From the NCBI GenBank assembly GCA_036675565.1, contig JAKFER010000027.1, positions 1-59,109 on the forward strand: a stretch of 59,109 nt of DNA, in the 5' to 3' direction. Below the pieces are notes generated by a model, which did not search any database, was not told the origin of the DNA, and was given only the letters and a program-made list of their open reading frames with translations. This document shows, in pieces, positions 1 to 9,939 of this stretch. Within the stretch, counting starts at the first letter, position 1; every line of letters begins with the position of its first letter. Position numbers and translations under genes: made by a program. The stretch is from JACCYQ01 sp036675565 (GTDB lineage: Bacteria > Bacteroidota > Bacteroidia > Chitinophagales > Chitinophagaceae).

Positions 1-267
1 AAAAACTCCCGGAGGATGATTTTTTTTATTAGAAAACAGTTTGAAAAAGGCATTATTTCTGCAAAATATATTGTATAACTTTGAATTGTTACTATGCATA
101 GATGATGAAGAAAAAAGGGAGGAGCGAATAGCTCCTTCTTTTTTTTATCAATAGGTGATTTAGATTTCCCAGTACCTGATTTTATTCAAGCAATTTTATT
201 GAAACAAGCAACAGGATTAAATGCGATTTTTCGTTGGCATTAAATACTGATACAACTTGCGTTTGAT
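1..267. other. left-edge non-coding stretch with possible gene remnant
   Basis: No complete gene is visible here. A terminator-like hairpin lies at 113-146. On the plus strand a stop-free frame runs from 109 to a TAA near 246. It reads like a protein tail (GDLDFPVPDFIQ, then LLKQATGLNAIFRWH) but has no start codon and runs through the hairpin. It may be the last piece of a decayed gene, or chance. I do not recognise a family. Confidence 0.3.
113..146 (+). terminator. intrinsic terminator-like hairpin
   Basis: An A-rich run is followed by AGGAGC, the loop GAATA, GCTCCT and then a long T run. The stem is symmetric enough to work in both directions, so it could end a gene left of the window as well as the leftward DeoR-family gene. 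Confidence 0.6.
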
Positions 268-1035
268 TTATTTATTCGCAATTATTATTTGTATACCCCG
301 TTCCTCGAATAATTTGACAGTCGTTTCCGGAACTTCATCATCAGTGATGATATAATGTACCTGTTCAAGATTACAAATTTTACCTACACCCCTTTTCCCA
401 AATTTAGAACTGTCAGCAAGTATAACCACCTTTTGAGCTATGTTGATTAATTTATGATTTAAGTTAGATTCATTAATATTTGTAATTGAAATTCCAAATT
501 CCGGATCAATGCCATCTGCTCCAAAAAAAAGCAAATCACATGAAATATGTTCTAATATCAAATCTGCAAAAGCTCCGGCAGCCGAAGCAGAGCTTGGATG
601 AATAACCCCACCCATTTGTAAGACTTCAACGTTAGGTCTTTTACATAATTCAAGTGCAATCTTTAACGCAGGAGTTATTACAAAAAGTCGCTTTATTGGA
701 TAAATAGCTCTGGCTAATTCAAATACTGTTGTTCCAGATCCCAAAATGATTGAATCGGTTTTTTCCACCAATTTTAAAGCAGCTCTGGCAATGTTTTTCT
801 TTTGCTCTGAATTGATGAATTCTTTTTCATCAATTGGCTTTTCGAAAGCATACGGATTTGTAATTGATCCACCCCCCCTGGTCCTATAAAGCAAATTGCG
901 TTCTTCTAATTGTTTTAAATCCTTTCGGATTGTTACCCCGGAAACCTGTATTTGGTCGCTTAATTCAATTATATCAACACTTCCTTCTTCCTGTAACTTC
1001 TGTAATATGTATTTATGTCTTTCAGTAATTGTCAT
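268..1035 (-). CDS. DeoR-family transcriptional regulator
   Basis: This 255-residue protein has the two-part DeoR layout. Residues 1-57 form a winged helix-turn-helix (VSGVTIRKDL as recognition segment, then the wing with RTRGGG). The C-terminal half is the sugar-phosphate-sensing domain, with ILGSGTT at 97-103 and FFGADGID at 170-177. Members usually repress sugar or polyol catabolic operons and release DNA when a phosphorylated intermediate binds. The gene is divergent from the 13-gene SusCD operon, which encodes two FGGY kinases, so the effector is probably a phosphorylated product of one of them. A 12-bp direct repeat in the shared intergenic region is a candidate operator. Family assignment is firm; effector and regulon are inferred. 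Confidence 0.9.
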   Translation of the reverse strand: MTITERHKYILQKLQEEGSVDIIELSDQIQVSGVTIRKDLKQLEERNLLYRTRGGGSITNPYAFEKPIDEKEFINSEQKKNIARAALKLVEKTDSIILGSGTTVFELARAIYPIKRLFVITPALKIALELCKRPNVEVLQMGGVIHPSSASAAGAFADLILEHISCDLLFFGADGIDPEFGISITNINESNLNHKLINIAQKVVILADSSKFGKRGVGKICNLEQVHYIITDDEVPETTVKLFEERGIQIIIANK

Positions 1036-1339
1036 GTTATACGAGGTTTTATCCCAAATATTAAAAAAAATAAGGAAAAAAAAGTTTTGTACTTTAAAAA
1101 TGTTTAATTTACTTTAATATTTGAGCGGTTAGGCTTTCATTTTGTTTAATTTACATTTTAATAACAATGGACTAACAATGGCTTAATGTGACACAAATAA
1201 TTTTACCCGAAATCTAAGCGTAAAGAATTCTATTCTGAAAATGGCTTAATGAAATAAAATTTACTACGCGATTCCCTATGATACAATTCTTATTTGCTTT
1301 ACTCCAAAATTGAATTAATTAAAAAATTAACTGATTGTT
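1036..1339. promoter_or_regulatory. divergent deoR/susC intergenic region with 12-bp direct repeat
   Basis: This AT-rich 304-bp spacer must hold both divergent promoters. The 12-mer AATGGCTTAATG occurs exactly twice, at 1177-1188 and 1240-1251, 63 bp apart. A related partial copy (AATGGACTAA) lies just upstream near 1166. The arrangement suggests an operator for the divergent DeoR-type protein. I could not identify an exact Bacteroidota promoter (TAnnTTTG) with confidence. Confidence 0.5.
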
Positions 1340-4300
1340 ATGCAAAGAAAATTTATTACCAATTTAGGAAATAGTAAATACTATTTCTTAATCCTCTGTT
1401 TTCTCTTTAGTATTTCCGCTAATGCACAAAATGATCTTGTGACTGGAACAATAAAAGATGAAAAAGGGGATTTTCTACAAGGTGTAACCGTAAGTTTAAA
1501 GAATTCTTCTGCAAGTACAGTTACTGATGACAGAGGCTCATTTTCTATAATAGTGCCGTCATTAAAAGGAACACTTGTTTTTACATCTATTGGTTTTGCA
1601 CCATTAGAGATTGAAGTAGATGGCAAATCTACAATGGATATTTCCTTAACGACGCAGTTAATGAATATGGAGGAAGTTGTAGTTGTAGGTTATGGTACAC
1701 AGAAAAAAGTAAATTTAACAGGGGCGGTTTCAGTTATTAACAGTAGCCAGATAGATAGGCGGCCAAATGTCTCAACGTCTGCCGCTTTACAGGGATTAGC
1801 CCCAGGTGTTACGGTAACATCACAAACTGGTGCTCCTGGCGGAGATGGAGCTCAAATCCGTATCAGGGGTATTAATTCCTTTGGAGGGTCTAATAGTAAC
1901 CCCCTGGTCATTATTGACGGAGTAGCAAGTTCAATTGATAACGTAGATGCGAATTTGATAGAATCCATTTCTGTTTTAAAAGACGCTGCATCTGCAGCTA
2001 TCTATGGTTCCAGAGCAGCCAACGGGGTAATATTAATTACAACTAAACGTGCCCGTGAAAAAATGGCTGTAAACTACAGAGGGTATGTAGGCAAGCAAAC
2101 ACCAACCGAGATCCCCGAAGTAACTGACGGTTTAACTTATATGAATGTATTCAATGATGCCAGTATGAATGATAATGGGATCAAAATATACAGTGACCAG
2201 GATATAGAAGATTTCAGACAAAAATATAACCAGGACCCTAAAAATTATGACTGGCAGGATGCCATATTTCAGGGCAGTGGATTGACCCAAAACCACTTTA
2301 TTTCTGTAATGGCGAATACCGGTATCGTACGTGTAGCTCCTTCTATAAGTTTTGTTGAACAAGATGGGATCATTAAAAATACAAATTTCAAAAGGTATAC
2401 ATTTCGTAATAACCTTGATATAACCCCAAGTGATAAATTCAATATAAAATTTGATGTTTCGGTTACTAATAAAAACAGAACTCAAATAGCAGATGAAGGT
2501 ACCATCTGGAATTACCTGGGAAGAATGCCCACTAATATACCTATTCGACATAATAATGAATTATGGTCAGAAGGCTGGGTAAAAATAAACCCTGTCGGAT
2601 ATATTGAAGAAGGTGGAAACCGGAAAACCAATAACATGGAATTTCTGGGAAATCTTAGCCTTACATATAAACCTGTGGACTGGCTTTCTCTTACTGGGAT
2701 GGCGGCACCAAGGTATATAACACACAACGTACATACCTTTACAAAGAGTGTTATGACTTATTCTGAAGATGGTTCAGAGGCAGGAGCGGCAAACACTTTT
2801 ACAGATCTTTCGGAAGCTGCGTACAGGTATTTTTACGGTACTTACCAATTTCAGGCTACTGCCCAGAAATCTTTTGGCGATCACAATTTAAGTTTAATGG
2901 GAGGTGCGTCAAGAGAAACCTATGATGAAAAATCTTTGTCAGGGTATAGACGAGATTTTATTTATAATACATATGAAGTATTGTCTGCCGGAGCAGATGA
3001 TGGTACAAAAGACAATAACAGCTCCCACGCACAGTGGTTACTGGTTTCAACTTTTGGGCGCCTGAATTATGATTTCCAGGGTAAATATTTATTTGAAGCA
3101 AATATGCGGTATGATGGTACATCACGCTTTATAGGAGATAATCGATGGGCTGCTTTTCCTTCTTTTTCTGCTGGATGGGTTATTTCGAATGAATCTTTTA
3201 TGAAGGATATAGAAGCTATCAACATGCTTAAAATTAGAGCGTCTTGGGGTAAATTGGGCAATCAGAATATAGGCTCATCTTATTATCCTTTCTCCGAACC
3301 CCTTTCACTTGGAAGCGTTTCCATGGGAGGGCAGATCTACCAAATGATTACTCAAACAACGCTCTCCAATCCAAGTCTGAAATGGGAAGAGACAGAAATG
3401 AAAGGAGTGGGTTTAGATGCCATGCTCTTTAATAAATTATCATTGACTTTTGACTGGTATGATAAACTGACCGATGGTATTTTGCTTAAATTAAACACTT
3501 CTCAACTAACAGGGTTAAATCCTCCATACCAGAATGCAGCAGTAGTAAGCAATAAAGGTTGGGAAATTGCTGCCCGGTATGATGAAAGATGGGGTGATTT
3601 TAGGTTTGGCATTGATTTCAATCTTTCTGATGTAAAGAACAAAATAGTAGACATGAAAGGTCAATCATCAGGTGATCTTTTACGTCAACAGGAAGGTTAT
3701 TCCATTAATTCTATCTACGGCTATCTGGCAGATGGACTTTATCAGTCTCAGGATGAAATTGCCAATGGACCAACCCAGATAGGTTCTTTAAAACCTGGTG
3801 ATGTAAGATATAAAGACATTGCTGGTGGATTTGATGCAGATGGAAAATCTATTCCTGATGGCAGAATAACAGATGCTGATAAAGTGATTATAGGTAATAC
3901 TATTCCGCGTTATACCTATGGTGGTAATTTGGATTTAGGCTGGAAGGGTTTTCGTTTCAGCGCTTTTGTACAGGGAGTAGGAAAGACAGATGGATACTTA
4001 AATGCGCACTATGTTATTCCGCTGGCCAACTCTAGTGCCGTAAAGCCATGGCAATTAGATTATTGGTCTGTAAATAATACAGATGCCAGCCTGCCCAGGG
4101 TTTCTGTTACTTCAACAAACAATACGCAAAACTCAACTTTATGGATGAGGAGCGCTGCATATTTACGACTAAAAAATATTCAACTTGGATATGAATTACC
4201 TAAAGCTATTTTGAGCAAAGTTGGATTGAACAGCGCTTTCATTTTTGTAAATGGTCAAAACGTTTTTACTTCTACTAACTTCTATCAGGGCTATGACCCT

Positions 4301-4405
4301 GAAATCAATTATAACGCAGGTGCACCTGATGGTGTCTCCCTGGGTGGAGGTAATTTTTATCCTCAGGTTAAGGTATTCACTTTAGGAATTGACATAAAAT
4401 TATAA
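1340..4405 (+). CDS. SusC/RagA-family TonB-linked outer-membrane transporter
   Basis: This 1021-residue protein has an N-terminal signal peptide ending around ISANAQ. A carboxypeptidase-D-like regulatory domain follows at about 35-105, then a TonB box region (EEVVVVGYGTQ), a plug domain ending with the signature LKDAASAAIYGSRAANGV, and a long beta-barrel that closes with an aromatic-rich terminal strand. It has no STN domain, so it is not wired to an anti-sigma factor. Regulation is more likely through the divergent DeoR-type gene. It heads the operon and is followed 5 bp later by its SusD partner. Together they should form the outer-membrane pump for the substrate that the downstream phosphoesterases act on. 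The substrate cannot be read from sequence. Confidence 0.96.
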   Translation: MQRKFITNLGNSKYYFLILCFLFSISANAQNDLVTGTIKDEKGDFLQGVTVSLKNSSASTVTDDRGSFSIIVPSLKGTLVFTSIGFAPLEIEVDGKSTMDISLTTQLMNMEEVVVVGYGTQKKVNLTGAVSVINSSQIDRRPNVSTSAALQGLAPGVTVTSQTGAPGGDGAQIRIRGINSFGGSNSNPLVIIDGVASSIDNVDANLIESISVLKDAASAAIYGSRAANGVILITTKRAREKMAVNYRGYVGKQTPTEIPEVTDGLTYMNVFNDASMNDNGIKIYSDQDIEDFRQKYNQDPKNYDWQDAIFQGSGLTQNHFISVMANTGIVRVAPSISFVEQDGIIKNTNFKRYTFRNNLDITPSDKFNIKFDVSVTNKNRTQIADEGTIWNYLGRMPTNIPIRHNNELWSEGWVKINPVGYIEEGGNRKTNNMEFLGNLSLTYKPVDWLSLTGMAAPRYITHNVHTFTKSVMTYSEDGSEAGAANTFTDLSEAAYRYFYGTYQFQATAQKSFGDHNLSLMGGASRETYDEKSLSGYRRDFIYNTYEVLSAGADDGTKDNNSSHAQWLLVSTFGRLNYDFQGKYLFEANMRYDGTSRFIGDNRWAAFPSFSAGWVISNESFMKDIEAINMLKIRASWGKLGNQNIGSSYYPFSEPLSLGSVSMGGQIYQMITQTTLSNPSLKWEETEMKGVGLDAMLFNKLSLTFDWYDKLTDGILLKLNTSQLTGLNPPYQNAAVVSNKGWEIAARYDERWGDFRFGIDFNLSDVKNKIVDMKGQSSGDLLRQQEGYSINSIYGYLADGLYQSQDEIANGPTQIGSLKPGDVRYKDIAGGFDADGKSIPDGRITDADKVIIGNTIPRYTYGGNLDLGWKGFRFSAFVQGVGKTDGYLNAHYVIPLANSSAVKPWQLDYWSVNNTDASLPRVSVTSTNNTQNSTLWMRSAAYLRLKNIQLGYELPKAILSKVGLNSAFIFVNGQNVFTSTNFYQGYDPEINYNAGAPDGVSLGGGNFYPQVKVFTLGIDIKL

Positions 4406-4410
4406 TCAGT

Positions 4411-6165
4411 ATGAAAAAAATTATTAATATACTTACAATAGCATTTACTTCATGCATTTTATTGAATTCATGCAAGAAAATTGATTTGGTTCCTTTGGAC
4501 GGGCCATCATCCGGGACTTTCCCTGCATCAGAAGAAGAAGCAATAATGGGGTTATTTGGAGCCTATCAGTATATCAGCGCATTGGATGCAGCCAATACAC
4601 CTATTTGGCATGTAATGGATAATATTACGGACATAGGGTATGCAAGGCCAAGTACTAATTATACCTCTCCGATTACAAGTGCTATTACAACTGATAATGC
4701 TTTGGTCATCAAACCATGGCAATATCATTACAGGACGATTGCACGCGCCCACAGTGTATTAGACAATTTGGAAAATTTGAAAGCCTCCATGTCAGAAGCA
4801 TCTTTTAATCAAATAGATGCAGAGTTACGTTTTATCAGAGCCTACTGCTACTCTCAATTAATTGAATTATATGGAGCAGTTCCTTTACTTAAAACTGCTG
4901 TTGAACTCAGCAATGCCAATGTACCCAGAACTCCAAAAAGTGAGGTTCAACAGTTTATTCTTGACGAATTAACAGCTATTGCTCCTAATTTGCCTGTATC
5001 TCAATCACAATTCGGTCATGTAAGAGCATCTCGTGTTGCTGCCCTTATGCTAAAGGCTAGAGTTGCTTTGTATGCAAAAAAATACGGAGAAGCAGCCGAA
5101 GCAGCTAAAGCTGCAATAGACTTAAATGTTCATGATTTAACTCCTTTTAATAACACTATAAATCTGGCTGGTAAAGATCATACTGAGGGGGAACCTGATA
5201 TAACAAATATATTTGGCCATGAGGGTTTTAAAACGAGCAAAGAATGGATCTGGGTTGCAGAATATAATAAGTCGGTTCCTGGAAATGACCATAATCAGCA
5301 GTATTATTCGGCATCCCGCTTGGGTAAAGGTGTTTGTTATTGGGGACCAACACAGGACCTTGTCAATACATTCCAGGCAAGCGACGGATTACCAATTACA
5401 GAATCTCCGCTGTATGATGCATCAAACCCTTTTGAAAATCGGGATCCCAGGCTGGATATGTATGTCGCTCGTCCGCATGCCCGTTATTTAGGATATCAGT
5501 TTGAGCCCAATACAAGTTTTCCAACGGTACGCAACTATTGGCCCGTTTTGAATGGTCAAAGCAGTACCCCTTCTACTGTAAACAATACAGATGCAACAAA
5601 TGCTTTTAGATCTTTCAGTGGTTACTTATGGCGTAAGCCTGTTGATATTGCGGATTTTTCCACAACTTCTGTAAGTGGTAGGTCTGATTTGAATGTGGGA
5701 ATCTTTCGTTTTGCTGAGTTGTTATTAATTTATGCTGAAGCTAAAATTGAGGCTAATGAAATTGATAATACCGTATATGATGCAATCAACCGCATTCGTC
5801 AACGTGCCCAAATGCCCGATCTTCCCAATAATCTTTCTCAGTCTGAACTGCGTACCGCTTTACGTTATGAAAGAAAAGTTGAATTAGCAGATGATGGATT
5901 GCGATGGTATGATCTGCGTCGTTGGGGCATAGCTAAAGATGTAATGAATGGCTATATATACCTGAACCGCGATGCTAAACCATGGACAGATGATGTGTTG
6001 ATTGGCTTTGATGAAAATTATACACCCATTTATAATCATGCAGAAGCCATAAAATATTTTACTACACAACAAGTGGTATACCAGGAGAATAAGGATGAAT
6101 ATTGGCCGGTTCCAAAATCTGAATTGGATGCAAATGATCAATTAGTCCAAAATCCCGGATATTAA
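4411..6165 (+). CDS. SusD/RagB-family substrate-binding lipoprotein
   Basis: This 584-residue protein starts with a lipoprotein signal (lipobox LLNSC, Cys21). The fold is the SusD TPR-type superhelix: the N-terminal segment has AELRFIRAYCYSQLIELYGAVP, shown here only as landmark pieces such as RFIRAY and LIELYGAVP, and the C-terminal part has RYERKVELADDGLRWYDLRR. The protein ends in the typical QNPGY. It forms the lid of the SusC transporter encoded 5 bp upstream and captures substrate at the cell surface. The sequence is full length with no disruption. Binding specificity is unknown; the operon suggests a phosphorylated glyco- or polyol compound. Confidence 0.95.
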   Translation: MKKIINILTIAFTSCILLNSCKKIDLVPLDGPSSGTFPASEEEAIMGLFGAYQYISALDAANTPIWHVMDNITDIGYARPSTNYTSPITSAITTDNALVIKPWQYHYRTIARAHSVLDNLENLKASMSEASFNQIDAELRFIRAYCYSQLIELYGAVPLLKTAVELSNANVPRTPKSEVQQFILDELTAIAPNLPVSQSQFGHVRASRVAALMLKARVALYAKKYGEAAEAAKAAIDLNVHDLTPFNNTINLAGKDHTEGEPDITNIFGHEGFKTSKEWIWVAEYNKSVPGNDHNQQYYSASRLGKGVCYWGPTQDLVNTFQASDGLPITESPLYDASNPFENRDPRLDMYVARPHARYLGYQFEPNTSFPTVRNYWPVLNGQSSTPSTVNNTDATNAFRSFSGYLWRKPVDIADFSTTSVSGRSDLNVGIFRFAELLLIYAEAKIEANEIDNTVYDAINRIRQRAQMPDLPNNLSQSELRTALRYERKVELADDGLRWYDLRRWGIAKDVMNGYIYLNRDAKPWTDDVLIGFDENYTPIYNHAEAIKYFTTQQVVYQENKDEYWPVPKSELDANDQLVQNPGY

Positions 6166-6244
6166 TAGAACAAAATGATTTTTAGACATCAGATGAAATA
6201 ACACTATTGAAGCTGAGAGGTTTTTAATATATCAATAGAAATGG

Positions 6245-7528
6245 ATGAAAGGATTAATTAAACCTGAACGAAGACGCTGGCTGATTGTTGCAGTGATTTT
6301 CATTGCAATTGTTTTCAATTATTTTGACAGGCAGATCGTTTCAATTTTAAAGCCTGTATTAAAAGGGGAATTTAATCTGGACGATTCAGGCTATGCATTT
6401 ATTATAAACATCTTTACCTTTTGTTATGCGGTGATGTATCCGGTAAGCGGTTGGCTAGTTGACAGGTTTGGTCCTAAATTAATCATGTTCTTTGGAGTTA
6501 TTGGATGGTCTCTGGCATGTATCGGGGGTGGTATATCCCGTACAGTTGGTCAGTTTACTTTTTTTCGGGGAATGTTGGGATTAGCTGAACCTACAAACTT
6601 TCCTTCACAGTTAAAAGTAGTGACCATTTGGTTTCCCGGAAAGCTTCGTGCAACAGCAAATAGTCTTTGTGTAGCAGGAAGTTCAATAGGAGCTATTATA
6701 GCGCCACCATTAGTTGCCTGGATTGCAATATCGTATAACTGGCATACCGTATTTTATGTTGCAGGGTTTATAGGTCTCGTCATTGCAGCTTTATGGTGGT
6801 TTGTTTACAGAGATCCACCAGAGCATATAGCAAGAGAAGCCGTTAGTACTGCAGGCCCTTCAGTTACCCATTCATTTACCTGGGGGCAATTGTGGAAAAC
6901 GAGAAGTCTCTATGGTATTCTGCTGATTCGTTTTATCAGTGATCCTGTTTGGTATTTCTGTTTGTTTTGGTTGCCTGGATATTTACAGGAAGAATCCGGT
7001 TTGACATTAGCACAAGTAGGAATGTTTGGTTGGATACCATTTCTGGCTGCTGACCTCGGTGCTATTGGAACGTCTGCCTGGTCTGACAAGCTTGTTCGCC
7101 GTGGCAAACAACCTTTCAAAGCCAGGAAAATAATGTTAACGACAACAGCGGCTATTGCACCCATTTGCATATTGACACCCTATCTTCCTGATGCAGCCAC
7201 AACACTGGTTGTTTTTAGTATTGTGGCAGCTGTGTGTTTAAGCTGGCTTTTTACCATACCTGTTGTGGGATCTGAAGTTTTCCCAATGAAAAATGTGGCA
7301 AGCGTAATGGGTATCTCCGGCGGGTTTGGAGCATTGGGAGCAGTGCTGTTTAATTATTTTGTAGGGCAGTTTATGGGTACGATCAGTGCCAATCAGATAT
7401 TTATTGTAATGGCAGTTCTTCATCCCATTGCAGTTCTGATATTATGGACAATGGTACGACCAGAAAAACCAAAGCAACAGGAAAATCAAATTGATGAAAC
7501 AGCAAATCATATTCAACCCCTTCCATGA
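6245..7528 (+). CDS. MFS transporter, anion:cation symporter (ACS, hexuronate-type) family
   Basis: This 427-residue protein has about 12 hydrophobic helices. The N-terminal FNYFDRQIVS and the loop 2-3 motif GWLVDRFGPK are typical of the ACS branch of the major facilitator superfamily, which contains hexuronate, glucarate and sialate permeases. It acts in the inner membrane, importing an organic anion with protons. In this operon it follows SusD by 79 bp and precedes an FAD oxidoreductase, so it could carry an acidic product released by the periplasmic enzymes. It is clearly a different family from the second MFS protein of the operon, so two distinct solutes are probably imported. The exact substrate is not predictable. 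Confidence 0.88.
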   Translation: MKGLIKPERRRWLIVAVIFIAIVFNYFDRQIVSILKPVLKGEFNLDDSGYAFIINIFTFCYAVMYPVSGWLVDRFGPKLIMFFGVIGWSLACIGGGISRTVGQFTFFRGMLGLAEPTNFPSQLKVVTIWFPGKLRATANSLCVAGSSIGAIIAPPLVAWIAISYNWHTVFYVAGFIGLVIAALWWFVYRDPPEHIAREAVSTAGPSVTHSFTWGQLWKTRSLYGILLIRFISDPVWYFCLFWLPGYLQEESGLTLAQVGMFGWIPFLAADLGAIGTSAWSDKLVRRGKQPFKARKIMLTTTAAIAPICILTPYLPDAATTLVVFSIVAAVCLSWLFTIPVVGSEVFPMKNVASVMGISGGFGALGAVLFNYFVGQFMGTISANQIFIVMAVLHPIAVLILWTMVRPEKPKQQENQIDETANHIQPLP

Positions 7529-7550
7529 TAAACCTTAAACATTTTTAATT

Positions 7551-8954
7551 ATGAATGCAGATAAGAATTATATCACAGAACCCCAAAGGAAAGTCCCCGT
7601 ACGCAATGAAGTAGACGTGCTCGTAGTGGGTGGTGGTCCTTCCGGAATCATTGCAGCAATGGCAGCAGCGGAAGATGGACTAAACGTGATGTTAGTAGAA
7701 AGCAGGAGTTTTTTAGGTGGTAATCTTACAATAGGCCTGCCCATTCTTGGTTTTCTGGGACAGAAAGGAAACCAGATAATCAAAGGTCTTCCTCAAAAAT
7801 TTATTGATAAATTAAAAGAGCAGGATGCTGCCAGTGAACACAGGCCATGTCCCCTTCATATGAGCCTGACACTTGTAGAACAGGAAGCCGTTAAAACAGT
7901 TGCATTAAATATGCTTGTAGAAGCCGGAGTGAATGTTTTATTCTATGTGTTTTGTGCCGGTGTGGTTATTGAAGAAAATCAGCTGAAGGGAATTATCATT
8001 GAAAGTAAATCAGGTCGCGAAGCTATTCTTGCTAAAGTTATTATTGATTGTACTGGCGATGCCGATGTTGCATTTAAAGCAGGTGTTCAATGTGAAAAAG
8101 GAAATGAAACAGGAGGTATGCAACCACCCACTTTGATGTTTTGTTTAGGGGGTGTGGACACCGATAAATTACGGTTAAGTATAGCCGAAGAACCCAGAAC
8201 CTACCTGACCGATTTTATACCCGCAGAATATTTTGGACAGAACAACCAATATGTCCTGGTGGGTCTTCGAAATCATATACAAAAAGCCCAGGAAGATGGT
8301 CTCAATTTACCTACTGAAAGGACCATTTTGATTACGGGTTTAAGAAAAGGAGAAATGTGGGTGAATATGACCCGTGTCAATGGTGTGGATGGAACGGATC
8401 CGGGAAGCTTATCTCATGGTGAAATAGAAGGACGCAAACAAATTGAAGACATTCAAAAATATTTAATTGATTATGTTCCCGGTTTTGAAAATGCATTTTT
8501 TACAAGATCAGCTCCTTTCCTGGGTATCAGGGAAACCAGGAGAATTGTTGGTAAATATGTAATGACACAGGAAGATGTTTTAAGCTGTGCAACATTTGAT
8601 GATGCGGTGGCTGTGGCCAGCTATCCATTGGATATTCATCACCCGGTAGGTGGCGGTTGCACACTCACATGGTGTGGTGACTGTTATGATATTCCATACA
8701 GGTCATTTCTTCCCGAGAAAGTAGAAAATCTCCTGGTTGCCGGTCGCTGTATTTCTACAACACATGAAGCCATGTCTGCTATACGTGTAATGGCTCCTTG
8801 CATGGCCATGGGTGAAGCAGCAGGTCGTGCAGCTAAAATGGCGGTGCGGGACCAGGTGCAACCTTCAGCTATTAATGTGAAAAAACTGCAACAGGAATTA
8901 TTGGATAGGGGAGCATACCTGCGCATGAACCAGGATGCCAGCATAAGTGCTTAA
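7551..8954 (+). CDS. FAD-dependent oxidoreductase
   Basis: This 467-residue protein has a Rossmann dinucleotide-binding start at 21-50: VDVLVVGGGPSG (glycines 27-29 and 32), with Glu50 at the end of the second strand to hold the adenosine ribose. The C-terminal end has VAGRCISTTHEAMSAIRV followed by GEAAGRAA, which is typical of the FAD_oxidored (PF12831-like) group often found near Bacteroidota carbohydrate loci. No signal peptide is seen, so it is probably cytosolic. Its neighbours suggest oxidation of an imported polyol or sugar acid. Activities in this group are poorly known, so the substrate is an open question. Confidence 0.85.
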   Translation: MNADKNYITEPQRKVPVRNEVDVLVVGGGPSGIIAAMAAAEDGLNVMLVESRSFLGGNLTIGLPILGFLGQKGNQIIKGLPQKFIDKLKEQDAASEHRPCPLHMSLTLVEQEAVKTVALNMLVEAGVNVLFYVFCAGVVIEENQLKGIIIESKSGREAILAKVIIDCTGDADVAFKAGVQCEKGNETGGMQPPTLMFCLGGVDTDKLRLSIAEEPRTYLTDFIPAEYFGQNNQYVLVGLRNHIQKAQEDGLNLPTERTILITGLRKGEMWVNMTRVNGVDGTDPGSLSHGEIEGRKQIEDIQKYLIDYVPGFENAFFTRSAPFLGIRETRRIVGKYVMTQEDVLSCATFDDAVAVASYPLDIHHPVGGGCTLTWCGDCYDIPYRSFLPEKVENLLVAGRCISTTHEAMSAIRVMAPCMAMGEAAGRAAKMAVRDQVQPSAINVKKLQQELLDRGAYLRMNQDASISA

Positions 8955-8987
8955 AATACATATCAGGACGAGCATAAATAAAAGCAA

Positions 8988-9929
8988 ATGGAAAAGCAAT
9001 CAATAAATACAGGTTCATCACGAAGAAAATTTATTAAAGGAATTTCTGCAACAGCTTTATTACCCTTACTGTCTGAATTTTCATTTGCAGGAAGAGATGA
9101 ACATTTTGGGAAATCATCTTTGCACAAAGTTCTCTGTTGTAATATCCGCGTTGCATTACCAGAAGATGAAGTCAAAGGCGTAGGATGGCCGCAGAGAAAA
9201 GACTTATGCATTGACGTTATAAAGAAATATAAACCGGATATTATCTGCCTGCAGGAAGTTTTAAAAGTGCAGTCAGAGGATTTTAAAAAAGCATTTCCCA
9301 AATTCCAGTTGTTTGGTTTTGAAGGTCCTGAAATGGATGCACACCTGGAAGGTTACCATGGTATTGCTAAAAACCCGATCCTTTTTAACAAAGAGAAATA
9401 CGAGTTGCTGACTGGAGGAACATATTGGCTGTCGGAAACACCATTGATCGCAGGAAGCAAATCGTGGGACACAGCCAGAGCCAGGCATGCCAACTGGGTA
9501 CGCATTCAAGATAAAAAGAGCGGAAAAGATTTCAGGATTGTAAACCTGCACCTGGATCATGTTTCTGGTGAAGCCAAAATACAACAGGCAAAACTGGTGG
9601 CAATGGAAAGTGCTCAGTATATGCCAGACTATCCACAACTGCTTGCAGGCGATTTTAATACCCGGTATAATAGCAAAGTATTTACGGCTGTGCGGACCGC
9701 GGGATGGAAAGAAAGTTATGAAACCATCCATGGTGAAGGAGAGGCGGGATTTTCCGGTCACGAATTCCAGGGCGTACAATATGTAAAAGGCACTGACAAA
9801 GGACGGATTGATTATATCTGGTACACGGGAAAAGTAAAGCCTGTTGAAGCACAAATCATTAAGGACGCTGTCAATGGTAAATATCCAAGTGACCATTTTT
9901 TTATGCAGGCAAATTTTATTTTAGAATAA
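8988..9929 (+). CDS. Tat-exported endonuclease/exonuclease/phosphatase-family hydrolase
   Basis: This 313-residue protein opens with a Tat-like signal (SRRKFIK at 11-17, then a hydrophobic stretch). The mature part has the EEP/DNase I fold motifs: N52 in CCNIRV, E90 in CLQEV, a GDFNTR segment, and the terminal SDH. These residues bind the metal and carry out phosphoester hydrolysis in the family. Secreted members act on phospholipids, inositol phosphates or sugar-linked phosphodiesters as often as on nucleic acids. The gene sits in an operon with four other phosphoester hydrolases and no nucleic-acid genes, so a small-molecule or glycan phosphodiester is more likely than DNA. The substrate is inferred. 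Confidence 0.87.
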   Translation: MEKQSINTGSSRRKFIKGISATALLPLLSEFSFAGRDEHFGKSSLHKVLCCNIRVALPEDEVKGVGWPQRKDLCIDVIKKYKPDIICLQEVLKVQSEDFKKAFPKFQLFGFEGPEMDAHLEGYHGIAKNPILFNKEKYELLTGGTYWLSETPLIAGSKSWDTARARHANWVRIQDKKSGKDFRIVNLHLDHVSGEAKIQQAKLVAMESAQYMPDYPQLLAGDFNTRYNSKVFTAVRTAGWKESYETIHGEGEAGFSGHEFQGVQYVKGTDKGRIDYIWYTGKVKPVEAQIIKDAVNGKYPSDHFFMQANFILE

Positions 9930-9939
9930 CCTCTTCATT

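Noticed and set aside
896..1117. 73-residue plus-strand frame opposite the DeoR gene
   Set aside because: Antisense shadow of the helix-turn-helix region of the regulator gene.
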